Notes under the pieces: model-generated
What the model saw: the letters and a program-made list of their open reading frames with translations, nothing else
What the model was told of the DNA's origin: nothing
The model's database searches: none
Assembly: GCF_009712225.1 (NCBI RefSeq)
Contig: NZ_WASP01000010.1
Span: 104,668-168,667 of the forward strand
Direction: 5' to 3'
Origin: Desulfovibrio sp.
GTDB lineage: Bacteria; Desulfobacterota; Desulfovibrionia; Desulfovibrionales; Desulfovibrionaceae
Length of the DNA: 64,000 nt
Translations under genes and position numbers: made by a program
Shown: positions 8,903 to 18,800 of the stretch, one piece after another
Layout: each line of letters begins with the position of its first letter
Numbering within the stretch: the stretch's first letter is position 1

Positions 8903-9409
8903 CTAAAGCCCGGAAGGCCGGCTGCGCTGGATCTGCTCGGCAAACTCCTGCCTTTTGTCCTGACTTGCCGCATCCGGCGTGGAAAAATGTAGGCAGCTCA
9001 TGGCGCAGGTGGTAACGCAGGCGGGTTTGAGGCCCTGATCAATGCGGTCGCGGCACAGGTCGCACTTGTCGACCTTGCCGGTCTGGGCATTCCACTGCGG
9101 CGCAGCCCACGGGCAGGCGGTAATGCAGGCCTTGCACCCCACGCAGAGAGATTTTTCCACATAGACTATGCCGTCGTGCCTGCGGCGCATGGCCCCTGTG
9201 GGGCAGGCCTTGACGCACCACGGATTTTCACAGTGAAAGCACGAGGTGTAGACAAAACCAAGGGTTGGCTTAGGTTCTGTCTGCTCTACCGAGAGAACAC
9301 GGCAAAAAAAGGCTCCCGGCCCGCCGTTGTGCAAACTGCGGCACTGAACCTCGCAGGCCTTGCAGCCAATGCATTCTGCCGAATTGTGCATGACAATATA
9401 TTTGCTCAT
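8903..9409 (-). CDS. DmsB/PsrB-type ferredoxin subunit, four [4Fe-4S] clusters
   Basis: Electron-transfer partner subunit of a molybdopterin oxidoreductase, 168 aa, no signal peptide, so probably cytoplasmic. Sixteen cysteines fall in four groups: CIGCKACEVQC, CFHCENPWCVKAC, CVGCKACITAC and CDLCRDRIDQGLKPACVTTC, the pattern of DMSO-reductase B subunits. The start is taken at 9409 (MSKYIVMHN), six bases after GGGAGG; an ATG two codons earlier abuts that site too closely. It follows the molybdopterin subunit gene by about 90 bp and is probably in the same transcript. No membrane anchor subunit (C subunit) is next to it, so the electron acceptor or donor is open. Confidence 0.85.
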   Translation of the reverse strand: MSKYIVMHNSAECIGCKACEVQCRSLHNGGPGAFFCRVLSVEQTEPKPTLGFVYTSCFHCENPWCVKACPTGAMRRRHDGIVYVEKSLCVGCKACITACPWAAPQWNAQTGKVDKCDLCRDRIDQGLKPACVTTCAMSCLHFSTPDAASQDKRQEFAEQIQRSRPSGL

Positions 9410-9498
9410 AACCATCCTCCCACGCTGACCGGTGGGTTATGTCGAACGTTTTGGCAGTATCAGTTCATCCCTCTGACAATACTGGCAAAGGGCCGAAA

Positions 9499-11613
9499 TT
9501 ACGCGCTGGCACGGGCCACCTTTTGCAGGGTGACAAAGTGTTCCTGCATGGCCAGACCGCCGCCGCCCAGATCCTGCATATCAAGGCCGCCACGCAGGCA
9601 TTTGCTGTCAGAAATGCCCTGATGGTAGGCCCGGCTTTCGCAAGGCAGGTCGTGCCCGAAACCGTGCACCACAAAAATGGCCTCTGGGTGGATGGCAGGG
9701 GTAATCTTGACCCCGGCCTCGCCCATGGCATTGCCAGCGGCATCAAGCACACGCACCCTGTCGCCGGGGTTGAGGCCTTCAGCCTTGGCCTTTTTGCTGT
9801 TGATCCACACTGTGTTTTCGGGAACCTGCTCGAGCAGCAGGGGATTATTCATGGTGTGCCCCTGAGTGTGCACGGCCACACGCCCAAAGGTGATGCGGTA
9901 GGCCCCCTCGGGCGGGGCCACGGGCGGAGTGTAAGGCGGCAGCATGTTGACGCCACACCCCTTGCCAAAGCCCTCGCTGGTCAGCTCTACCTTGCCCGAT
10001 CCCGTGGGAAACGCATAAGAATTCAGCTCCACGTACAACGGGTCGGCAGTAAGCGAAACAAAGCCTTTTTCGGTAAAGTCGACGCTGGTGAGGCCTGTGC
10101 CCTCAAGCTGGTACCGCCACACATCCTCTGCCGTTTCAAAGACCAGGGGGTCGAGGCCCAGACGCTTTGAGAGCCCGCTGATGATTTCCCAGTCGGCCTT
10201 TGTATCATAGCGCGGCGGAATGGCACGGTTGCGCACAAAAAACTGCGGCTTGAGGCCATTTTTGGTGGCAATGATGCTCTCGCGCGAAAGGTAGGTCGAA
10301 AGGGGCAGCACCACGTCCGAGTACCAGGCAGTGTCTGACCACGAAAAGGTAACGCTCACCAGCAGATCAAGGCCGTCAAAGCGCTTGCGCAGGGCATCGG
10401 GATCGGGGTAGCCCTGCAGGGGGTCGTGCCGCCAGGCTATGTAGGCCTTGACCGGGGCCGCGCCCTGCGGGGGGTTGCTGATGGCCTCAAAAGCCTTGTG
10501 CAGCAGGCCCTTACCAGGATCAAAAGCCTTGTTGTCCGTGCCGAGGCCATCGGCGCGCAGCCCCTTGGGTGCAGGGAAGAGATCCACAAACTTTTTCAGG
10601 CCGTGCTTGCCACATTCCTTGGGCGTACGGCCGGGCACAATACCGCCCTTGCTACCCAAGCCGCCCAGCAGGGCCGTAATAACCAGCGCTGTGCGCGAAA
10701 CCTGGAAAGAATCCGCGTAGCGCGAGGTCATCCAGCCGGGGTGCCAGATAACATGAGGGGCCGCAGCGGCAAGCGTCTGCGCGAGCCGTACAATGGCCTG
10801 CGCGTCTACCTGGCACTGCTCTGCCGCCCACTCTGCCGTATAGGGCGCCACAAACTGGGCCAGCTCTGCAAAGCCCGTGGTGTGGGCGTCCACATAATCC
10901 TTGTTATACAGATTGCGGGTAATGAGCGTGTTGATGATGGCCAGATTGAAGGCATAGTCCGTACCCGGGCGGATAAGCAAAAAATCGTTGGCCTTGGCGG
11001 CCGAAACATTGTGGCGGATGTCGATTACCGTCAGCTTGCAGCCCTTGCGCAGGGCCTGCATGACGGTTCTGGCTTCGCCGAGGTTGATGGCCTCAAAAAT
11101 ATTGCGGGTTTGCAGCACAATGTGCTTGCAGTTGGCAAAGTCGTTTACCGCCATGCCGCGCCCAAAGCCCATTACAGCCTTGCAGGCATGGTGGGCATTG
11201 AGGTCGCACGAGGTGCTGTGCGTACAGACATTTGGCGAACCAAGGCCGCGCATAAAGCCACGGTAAAGATCGGCAAAGGGGCCATCGCGGTCAGACCACA
11301 GCACGGCTTCCTTGCCGTGTTGCTGCTGCACATCGGCAATTTTTTTGGCCACATAGTCAAAGGCCTCGTCCCACGACACCTTTTTCCATTTGCCCTCGCC
11401 ACGCTCACCCACGCGAATGAGCGGCGTCTGCGGGCATTCGGCTTCGCGTTCCAGCGCCTTGCCGGCAACACCACGCGCGCACAGGGCCCCCTTGAGCGGG
11501 CTGTGCGGGTTGCCATAAATCATACCCACAGCACCGTCACTTATTTCTACCGAAATAGGACACCTGGCGGTGCACATTCCGCATACACTCTGAACCAACT
11601 GCATACTGCCCAT
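9499..11613 (-). CDS. Molybdopterin-dependent oxidoreductase catalytic subunit (DMSO reductase superfamily)
   Basis: 704-aa Mo/W-bisMGD enzyme. The N-terminal [4Fe-4S] binding site is Cys11, Cys14, Cys18 and Cys45 (VCGMCTARCP ... GALCARGVAG). Cys136 in THSTSCDLNAHH is at the position of the Mo-ligating residue, which suggests a Cys-ligated enzyme of the thiosulfate/polysulfide reductase branch. The C-terminal molydopterin-dinucleotide-binding domain is seen around HTQGHTMNNPLL and NPGDRVRVLDAAG. There is no twin-arginine signal, so it is predicted cytoplasmic, unlike most PhsA/PsrA enzymes. It is upstream of the four-cluster subunit. The substrate cannot be named from sequence. Start ATG 11613 has only a weak GAGAG site. 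Confidence 0.8.
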   Translation of the reverse strand: MGSMQLVQSVCGMCTARCPISVEISDGAVGMIYGNPHSPLKGALCARGVAGKALEREAECPQTPLIRVGERGEGKWKKVSWDEAFDYVAKKIADVQQQHGKEAVLWSDRDGPFADLYRGFMRGLGSPNVCTHSTSCDLNAHHACKAVMGFGRGMAVNDFANCKHIVLQTRNIFEAINLGEARTVMQALRKGCKLTVIDIRHNVSAAKANDFLLIRPGTDYAFNLAIINTLITRNLYNKDYVDAHTTGFAELAQFVAPYTAEWAAEQCQVDAQAIVRLAQTLAAAAPHVIWHPGWMTSRYADSFQVSRTALVITALLGGLGSKGGIVPGRTPKECGKHGLKKFVDLFPAPKGLRADGLGTDNKAFDPGKGLLHKAFEAISNPPQGAAPVKAYIAWRHDPLQGYPDPDALRKRFDGLDLLVSVTFSWSDTAWYSDVVLPLSTYLSRESIIATKNGLKPQFFVRNRAIPPRYDTKADWEIISGLSKRLGLDPLVFETAEDVWRYQLEGTGLTSVDFTEKGFVSLTADPLYVELNSYAFPTGSGKVELTSEGFGKGCGVNMLPPYTPPVAPPEGAYRITFGRVAVHTQGHTMNNPLLLEQVPENTVWINSKKAKAEGLNPGDRVRVLDAAGNAMGEAGVKITPAIHPEAIFVVHGFGHDLPCESRAYHQGISDSKCLRGGLDMQDLGGGGLAMQEHFVTLQKVARASA

Positions 11614-12331
11614 AGTGCTTCTCTCGTGCGAGTAAGGATGTTGACGCCTGCCAAAGGCTCTTGTTTCAGGCCAACCCCAAAACCACTTTAAAAAATGACT
11701 GCATTATCGCAGATGTATTGTGTTACTAGGCACCAAAGCCAACGTAACTGTACCAATCTGGTCAGATAAAAAAATCAGGAAGCATTGTCGTTAGCACAGT
11801 TCAATTTTCATTTCTAGCTACGTTCGCGTTTTCACACAATTTCTTTAAGGTCTAATTTAATTGTACTTTTTTTAATTTGTGTAACCACTCAACTTTTTTA
11901 GTTCATAAATCTAGAGTGTTAGGAGTATCGCTTTTTTATACATTAGTGATAAGATATTTATTTCACGCAAATCTTTTACATTCACGCTGAAAAACATACT
12001 ATATAAGTATAAAATAGAAAGCATAGCACATGCTGTACTTACAAAAATGCATATGATTGCATGCTGATGCAGCGGCCCACACGAAAAAACAAATCAATAC
12101 AGTATGAATTACGCGCGATCCACGTGGCATTCGATGGACATGGCCAAAGACCATGCACCATAAACTGACCGGGCAGAACCGCTGGCGGTTTATTCCGTCA
12201 GAATGCGACAATAGGATTTGGCAAGGAACGCGACTGAAGGCGGACGGGCTGAAGAAAGGCTGGTTGGGAAAAAAAGCGCTGAGTGCGAAAAAAAGTGACA
12301 AAACAGGGAGGAAGTGAGTGGAAAAAGAGAA
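11614..12331. other. AT-rich intergenic region, no gene recognised
   Basis: About 720 bp without a supported gene. The part from roughly 11690 to 12060 is much richer in A+T than its surroundings. It lies upstream of the molybdopterin enzyme gene and downstream of the EAL gene (both minus), so it should hold the promoter of the former and the transcript end of the latter. An imperfect stem-loop spans 12165-12201 (CTGAC/GTCAG outside, AACCGC/GCGGTT inside) with no T run. I see no tRNA, IS remnant or clear promoter consensus. Confidence 0.5.
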
Positions 12332-14005
12332 TCAGTCGGCAGAAGCGCCAAAGGCGGCGGCGAGAACAGAAATTTCCTGCACCTGTGAAGGAGTCATATC
12401 CTGCAAGGTAAAGCCCGGGCGCGCAAGATAAAAACCCTGTGCCAGATCAAAACCCAGGGCTATGACGCTTGCCAGCTCTTCATGGGTTTCGACACCCTCT
12501 GCAACAGTCAGTATGCCCTTGGAACGGCAGTATACAAGAATATTGGACAGGAATTCTTTTTTGGCTGCAGGCGCTTTGTGAATGGAGCGGATAAAGAAGC
12601 TGTCTATCTTGAGAATCTCGGGCGAGATATTTAACAGTCGCAATGCGTTGGAATGCGCACAGCCAAAGTCGTCAATGGCAATAAAGGCCGCCACCTCTGC
12701 CCGTAGCTCGCGAATTTTGCGGGCCAGGCCGTCTTCACTGGTGGCTGTTTCAATGATCTCAAACACCATATTACGACTGATTTCTTCGTAACACGGATGC
12801 AGATTGCGCAGCTCGTTCACATCAAGGTACTGCGCCGAGATGGCATTGAAAAATATTTTTTTGCTGCCAAGCGATGCCAGGTGCTCGCCCATCCAGTCAA
12901 AAATCATCCTGAAGGTCAGGTGCTCAAGCTGGGGCAGTTTTGACTGGGCTTCGGCCAGCTGCAACATATCGAGCGGTGAGGCGAAATGCGGCGTCGTGGA
13001 GCGCATGAGGGCTTCATAACCGTAGATGGAGCCGTCTCTGAGGCTAACGATGGGTTGAAAGGCAAAGCGTATCAGCTGCCCCTCAAGCAGCTCGTCCAGG
13101 CGCTCCTGCCTGCTGAGAATATTGGCCTTGGCGCGATAAATTTCGGGGTTAAAGCGCATGAGCGTGCCACGGTTGAAGTTCTGCACCTCAAACATGGCGT
13201 GGCTGGCGTAGTTCATTAGCACGTCACCAGTCATCGCGTCGCTGGGGTACACGGCAACCCCTAGCGAAGCCCGTATGCGCACGATTTCATTAGGTAAATC
13301 AATGGTGGTATTCAACAGGGTCTTGCGGTTGTCCTGCGCAAAACGCAGGGCGCTCTCCTCACTGTCAAAACCATGGGCGTAGACCGCAAATTCGTTGCCC
13401 GCGGTGCGCGCCAGCAGCACCGATTCGTTTTCACACATACGCAGAACTTCAACAACCTTGCTGATATACATGTCGCCACAGTCGTAACCGTGGGTATCGT
13501 TAACATACTTGAGATTATCGAGCCCACATGAAAAAAGCACCCCAAATTTGCCGGGCTGCATCTGCAGGGCCTCGCGCAGGCCACGCACAAAGGCCTTGCG
13601 GTTCATCAGGCCGGTTTCAACGTCGTGGTTCTGGTCGTGCTCTACCTGCTGTTTGCAGGTATGCGCCTGATCTATAAGAAAATTGAGCCCTTCCGACAGT
13701 TCACCCATATCATCAATGGCAGGCATGGGGTAACCGGCGCTAAATAGCAGCAGCTGCCTGGCCAGGCGTTTGAGCTTGGCGTGCAGACTTTCGAGGTGTG
13801 TGGAAAAATTGCGACAGGATCGTGGCGGACGAACGGAAAAATCACCTTCTGCCAGTGCTGCAGCATAGGCAGAAAGATCTGCGCACGCTCTCGCGAGTTC
13901 GCACAGCTTTTCTGCACCCGGCTGCTGCCTGCAACCTTCAAACTCGGCCAGGGCAGCATCAAAGCGCCCTTGCAACAAGTTATCAAGCCCGGTTTCAATG
14001 TCCAT
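12332..14005 (-). CDS. Cyclic-di-GMP signalling protein, degenerate GGDEF + EAL
   Basis: 557 aa, no membrane segment. The N-terminal ~110 residues are helical and unassigned; a GGDEF-like domain (about 120-290) has AGNEF in place of GGDEF (RTAGNEFAVYA, near residue 202), so diguanylate cyclase activity is unlikely. The EAL domain (about 305-545) retains the catalytic set: GYEALMR, the Asn in FFNAISAQYL, FEIIET, AIDDFG, LKIDSFF, VAEGVET and the Gln in AQGFYLARP. It is therefore probably an active c-di-GMP phosphodiesterase, with the degenerate domain as a regulatory GTP site (family knowledge). It follows the HDOD gene by about 70 bp on the same strand and is probably cotranscribed. Confidence 0.85.
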   Translation of the reverse strand: MDIETGLDNLLQGRFDAALAEFEGCRQQPGAEKLCELARACADLSAYAAALAEGDFSVRPPRSCRNFSTHLESLHAKLKRLARQLLLFSAGYPMPAIDDMGELSEGLNFLIDQAHTCKQQVEHDQNHDVETGLMNRKAFVRGLREALQMQPGKFGVLFSCGLDNLKYVNDTHGYDCGDMYISKVVEVLRMCENESVLLARTAGNEFAVYAHGFDSEESALRFAQDNRKTLLNTTIDLPNEIVRIRASLGVAVYPSDAMTGDVLMNYASHAMFEVQNFNRGTLMRFNPEIYRAKANILSRQERLDELLEGQLIRFAFQPIVSLRDGSIYGYEALMRSTTPHFASPLDMLQLAEAQSKLPQLEHLTFRMIFDWMGEHLASLGSKKIFFNAISAQYLDVNELRNLHPCYEEISRNMVFEIIETATSEDGLARKIRELRAEVAAFIAIDDFGCAHSNALRLLNISPEILKIDSFFIRSIHKAPAAKKEFLSNILVYCRSKGILTVAEGVETHEELASVIALGFDLAQGFYLARPGFTLQDMTPSQVQEISVLAAAFGASAD

Positions 14006-14075
14006 GCGCGCGCCTCAAAAATGAGCCTCAAGAAAAGTTGAAAAAAACATGCGCGCGGTCAGCCCCGCACATGGG

Positions 14076-14984
14076 CTACGCATTGAGTTCAGCAAAACCG
14101 GAGCCCTGCGCGCCAGCCATGCTCTGAAACACGGCCACGCTTACGGCTTCTGGGTCGCACCCCTGAGGCAGATACTCAAGCACATCATCGCCAAGAGTCG
14201 CCGGGGTGTCGTGACTGTAACGCGCCAGACAGTTGGCCACGGCGAGCAGCCGCGCTTCCATCCTGAAGCTTGTGGCAAGCTCTGGCGAATGGTGCAGATT
14301 GATGGGTTCGGTAAGCACCAGCGGCAGCTTCCAGTGGTGCAGCACGGCGGCACCAATGAGGGCATGGTCCATGCCCCATTCGGCATTTTCAGCCTCAAAA
14401 GTTTCCACAGATTCTACCTGCTCTATTTCCACAACCTTTTCCCAGATATCCGGCCGCATTGCGGCCAAAAACAGCTTGCCCACATCGTGCAGCAGGCCCG
14501 CTATGTATGCTTCGTCGGGAACCATCACCAGGCGGTCTTCTGCTTTGGCGTCAGGCCCGCAAGCGCCTTCCTTGCCGCCAAAAACATTTGCCAGCGCCCT
14601 TGAAATGGTAGCCACGGAAACCAGGTGCTTCCAGAACCGGTTGGTATCAAAATCCTTGGGCAGCTGGGCCTCGCGTATAAACGAAGACATGCCCACCATC
14701 AACACAAGCAGGCGCACCTCGCGCAGCCCCATGATGCTGATGGCCCTTTGCAGGGTTGAGACTTTGAATTCAAGCCCGTATGCAGCCGAGTTGGCAACGG
14801 CAAGTACGCGCGTAGCCAGCCGGGGGCTCTGCTCAATGAGCGAAACCACCGACTTCATGGAGGCATTGGAGCCCTCTTGAGTAACCGCAAACAGCAGGGG
14901 GAGCAGTTTGGGGTCAAACGGCAGCATGGGCGGGTTTTGCAAGAGCTTTTGCAAAAACAATCTGGATTCTTTTTGTGCCTGCAT
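14076..14984 (-). CDS. HDOD domain protein with HD motif
   Basis: About 302 aa from the chosen start. The HDOD domain covers roughly the first 220 residues (LPLLFAVTQEGSNASMKSVV, VANSAAYGLEFKVSTLQRAI, GLREVRLLVLMVG) and retains the metal-type motif GLLHDVGKLFLAAMRP together with a downstream HHSPEL. HDOD proteins usually act as signalling scaffolds alongside c-di-GMP proteins or two-component systems, which fits the adjoining EAL gene. Start choice is uncertain: ATG 14984 (MQAQKESR) has CAGGA eight bases upstream; ATG 15059 or 15104 would lengthen the N-terminus by up to 40 non-conserved residues. Confidence 0.78.
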   Translation of the reverse strand: MQAQKESRLFLQKLLQNPPMLPFDPKLLPLLFAVTQEGSNASMKSVVSLIEQSPRLATRVLAVANSAAYGLEFKVSTLQRAISIMGLREVRLLVLMVGMSSFIREAQLPKDFDTNRFWKHLVSVATISRALANVFGGKEGACGPDAKAEDRLVMVPDEAYIAGLLHDVGKLFLAAMRPDIWEKVVEIEQVESVETFEAENAEWGMDHALIGAAVLHHWKLPLVLTEPINLHHSPELATSFRMEARLLAVANCLARYSHDTPATLGDDVLEYLPQGCDPEAVSVAVFQSMAGAQGSGFAELNA

Positions 14985-15825
14985 AACAAAATCCTGACCA
15001 GGGCTGCTGTCCCTGAGCGCGGTAACACGACTTGCCCAAGTCAAACACCTGAGCTCCATAACAAGCATATACAAAAAGTCCCCAGAAAGACAATAGGGAC
15101 TCAATTTTTAATAACTAATACCAAATGGCCCCTAAACCATGCGTAGCATGATTTGATAGCAGATATTCATCGGAAGGTTATACAGGCAGCCACATCCGTA
15201 CCATTTGCTCACACGGGGTGGCCTGCTTTAAACAATTACGTTAAATGATTGATCAAAAAAAATTAAGTAACAGCAGTGAACCTAACTGAAAATCCACCAG
15301 CGCATATAATACAATTACATATATACTGCGGCGGCGGCATAAATGATTCCATTTACGTGCGAATGAATACAGCAGACACTTTAGCGCAGCCAGTGAACCA
15401 TCAATGCAGGCTCAAAAGATTCACTTACAGATGCTTGAACGCTAAAAATGCGGTGGCAAATTTTTACTTGCCCAACAGCTGGTTGTCCCGCCATCCACTG
15501 GCCATTTCAGGTCAGCATTTTTTTTCGCTGCCGAGCTGGTCGCCCGGACTCTGGGGCAAAAAACAAAAAAATGCCGAGAAAAAACAGCCTTGCAAACTTA
15601 AACACGACTGTTTCACTACGGCAAATAAATTTCAAGTAAAAACTTTAGGGGTAAACAAAAAAAAATTTCTCAATCGTGAAAAATACCCTTCTTGACAACT
15701 TTTACCGTGCAAAACACGGCCTGAAAATTGATTTTAAGCTCTCTCTAAACAAGAATGTGCCTCATTTGACCTCGGCAACATCGTTACAACATTGTCAAGA
15801 AATTCTCCAAGGCAATTTCTAGACT
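14985..15825. other. AT-rich intergenic region between HDOD gene and NRPS operon end
   Basis: The promoter for the HDOD/EAL pair should lie at the left edge and the end of the NRPS transcript at the right edge. The stretch is rich in A/T, including A runs near 15255 and 15657. A 139-codon plus-strand frame at 15276-15695 has no family resemblance and low-complexity composition and is not called. A small perfect hairpin CCGTG/CACGG (15705-15719) lies about 105 bp past the NRPS stop, and an AGAAATT/AATTTCT pair lies at about 15797-15819. Either could contribute to 3' end formation, but neither has a T run. Confidence 0.4.
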
Positions 15826-18800
15826 TTATTTAGAGAATTTATCCGCGCCTTCCTGCTCCAGGTACTCGAGCATCAGTGCGGCCACATTTGTTACAAGGCC
15901 AGCAGAAAGCATGGATTCGTGCGTTCCCTGCGTCCAGCGCAGCGCAATATTCTCCTTCTTCAAAAAACGGTTCCAGCCCTGGTAATCATCATCCAGCAAA
16001 ATCTGCGGGTTATTGGCAAAATCCAGGGCCCGTACCAGCAACACCTTGCAGTCCGAGGGGGTTGGCCGCTCGTAGCGGGCTGCGGCCAGCGCGTTGCCAC
16101 GGTAGGTCAGCAGCAGGTTGTCCATCTGCACTGCACTGAAGCCAGCGGGCAACATCCCGCTTTTTTCGGCGCATTCCACCAGGTAGTCTAGCTGCTGCTC
16201 ACGCGGCATGCTGCGCAGCTTTTGCGGATCAAAGGCAAGGCCCTGTTGCAGTATTGACTGCAACAGTTCGATATCGTCCTTGGCGGCCATCTGTTTTGCG
16301 CGGCTATTGTCGGCCACGGTATCAAGAATAACCACTGGCCCAAGGTTGTGGCCTAGGGCGGCGTGACGGCAGGCAGTTTCGTAGGCAAGCAGCCCACCAA
16401 AACTCCAGCCGCCAAAAATGATATCTTTGTCCTCAACCTTGAGGATTTCTTCCAGATAATAATCTGCAAGGCTTTCAACCGTGTGCAGTTCTGTGGTGAT
16501 TGACGTGCGTTTCTGGCTAAAACCCGCCGCCTCCACGGCATACACCGTGTACTTATGGGCCAGATGCCGTGCCAGGTCGCTGTAACAAAACACGCTGCCA
16601 CCTACAGGGTGGAACAGAAAGAGCTTTTTGCCGCCCGGACAGTGACAAAGCCTGATAACCGGACTTTCGCGCATTTCTGTCTTGCCCGCCAAAAGCTCTG
16701 CCAGCGCGGCAATGCTCGAATGGGTAAGCAGTTCGTTGACCGCCACATGGATGCCCAGCTCCTTTTCAATCATGGCAATTAACCTGATGGAAAGAATGCT
16801 GTGCCCACCAAGGCTGAAAAATCCCGCATCCGCATCTGTCACGTCACTGCCCAGCAGCCGCTTCCATATTTCGGCCAGCTTTTCTTCCACTGGTCCAGAG
16901 GGCATACGGCCCCCTTGCGTTTTTGTGCCGCCAAGGGGCGATGGCAGGGCTTTTTTGTCAATTTTGCGATTGATGGAAAAAGGCAACTCCACCATGGGAA
17001 CAAAAAATTCAGGCACGCAATAGGGGGGCAACTGCTGCTCAAGATAGCTGCGCAAAAGGGCCATATCCACCTGCCCAACCACATAGGCGGCAAGGCTTTT
17101 GTCCGCCCCGGTGCGAAAGATATCGGCCACCACGGCCACCTGCCGCACACCGGGAAAACCAGCCACGGCCTTTTCTACCTCGCCGAGCTCTACCCTGTTG
17201 CCCCTGATTTTTACCTGCTGGTCTTCGCGCCCGCGATAGAAAGCAAGCCCATTCTGTACAAATCCATTGTCACCAGTGCGGTAATAGTGCTGACCGCCGT
17301 GTACTACAAAAGCACCGGGAGATGCGTTGTTCAGATACCCGCGTGAAACACCATCGCCAGATATCCACAGTTCGCCGGTTACGGAATCAGGCAGCTCACA
17401 GCCATTTTTGTCCATCACGTGAATACGCACGCCCTGCAGGGGCCTGCCAATGGGATAGGCGGTAAAATCCAGGTAATTATCCAGATCAATGCAAAAGGCG
17501 CTGCTGTCCACCGTGCATTCTGTGGGGCCATATACATTATAGAGCACCACGCTCTCATTGCCGGGGATTGCATAAAACTTGCGTATCACGTCGGGCCGCA
17601 GCACCTCGCCTGCAAGCAACACGGCTTTGAGCGGCAAGGGTTGGCGCTGCTCGGCAAGCCAGTCTGTAAGCACATTGAAAAAGGCGGGCGTCATGTCGCA
17701 CAGGTCAAGCCCACGCTCGCGAGCGCAGGCGCAAAACAACGAGGGATTTTTGCGCTCCTCGTCCGAAAGTACATACAGACTGTTGCCGCAAAAGATGGAA
17801 ACCGCCAACTGTTGCACCGAGGCGTCGAACGAAAGCGGTGCCACAAGCCCCACACGTGCGCAGTCTGCTGCATAAGGCCGCAGGGCGCGCAATATGTGCA
17901 TAAGGTTGCGGTGCTCTACCACCACGCCCTTGGGAACCCCGGTAGAACCGCTGGTGTACACGATGTAGGCCGCTTGCGTGGGCTCGCATAAAGGCAAGTG
18001 CGACCCACCAGCTGGCGGCAGATGCTGCGCTCCAAAGCGCGCGCGGGGCAAATGCTGCTGGCTGCCGCCCGGGCGGATAACCACATCATACCGAAAAGCT
18101 TCATTTCCCGCCTGTGCATCGTTCTGCACTCTCCCCTGCCCAAGCGAACAGGGAGTGATTTCTACCTGCACAGGCACCGGGCTCAGTGCCGCCCATTCCG
18201 CAAAAAAACAGCGCGGAACAAAAAGCTCGTCCGAAGAATCGTGGCGTAGCAAGCCCGTCTGGTTGCCACTTGCAAGGGCATAGGCCTGCAGGGCCGCCCG
18301 CAGGTCGTCCTGCCTGCCCAGATCGCGCACGGCCCCCACAAACAGTATGCCCTGCGGCGTCAATAAATCCACTGCCTGGTTCAGCACCTTGCGCAGATAG
18401 TTGTAGCCGGGAAAGTTTTCGGCAACACCGTTGAGAACAATAACGTCAAAGGTCTGCCCTTCGAGAAAGCGTATGTCGGCGGCCTCCATGCGGCGGGACG
18501 TTACCACTGCGGGCACGGTAAAGGCAGAAACACGGCTCAGCTCGTTGCGAGCCAGATCAACGGCCGCATATTCACTGGCTGCACCGCCAAGGGCGCGAGC
18601 GACAGTGCCAGACCCACTGCCCACATCCAGCACCTTGCGACCCAATACATGGCCCAAGTTGCCCGCCAGGCCGCACTTTTCAAGCACGGCTGCGGCCATT
18701 TGGGTTAGTTCGTCCTGCGGGCAGGGGGCTGCGTCAAAATCGCTCTTCCAGCCCATGTCGCTGCCCGCTTCCGCCACCTGCTCCCAGTATTCGGTGCTTA

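Noticed and set aside
11999..12301. 100-codon minus-strand frame in the AT-rich gap
   Set aside because: No ribosome binding site, atypical composition and no recognisable domain.
15276..15695. 139-codon plus-strand frame between the HDOD gene and the NRPS end
   Set aside because: Low-complexity Lys/Asn-rich end, no family match, no convincing ribosome binding site; it lies in non-coding AT-rich DNA.
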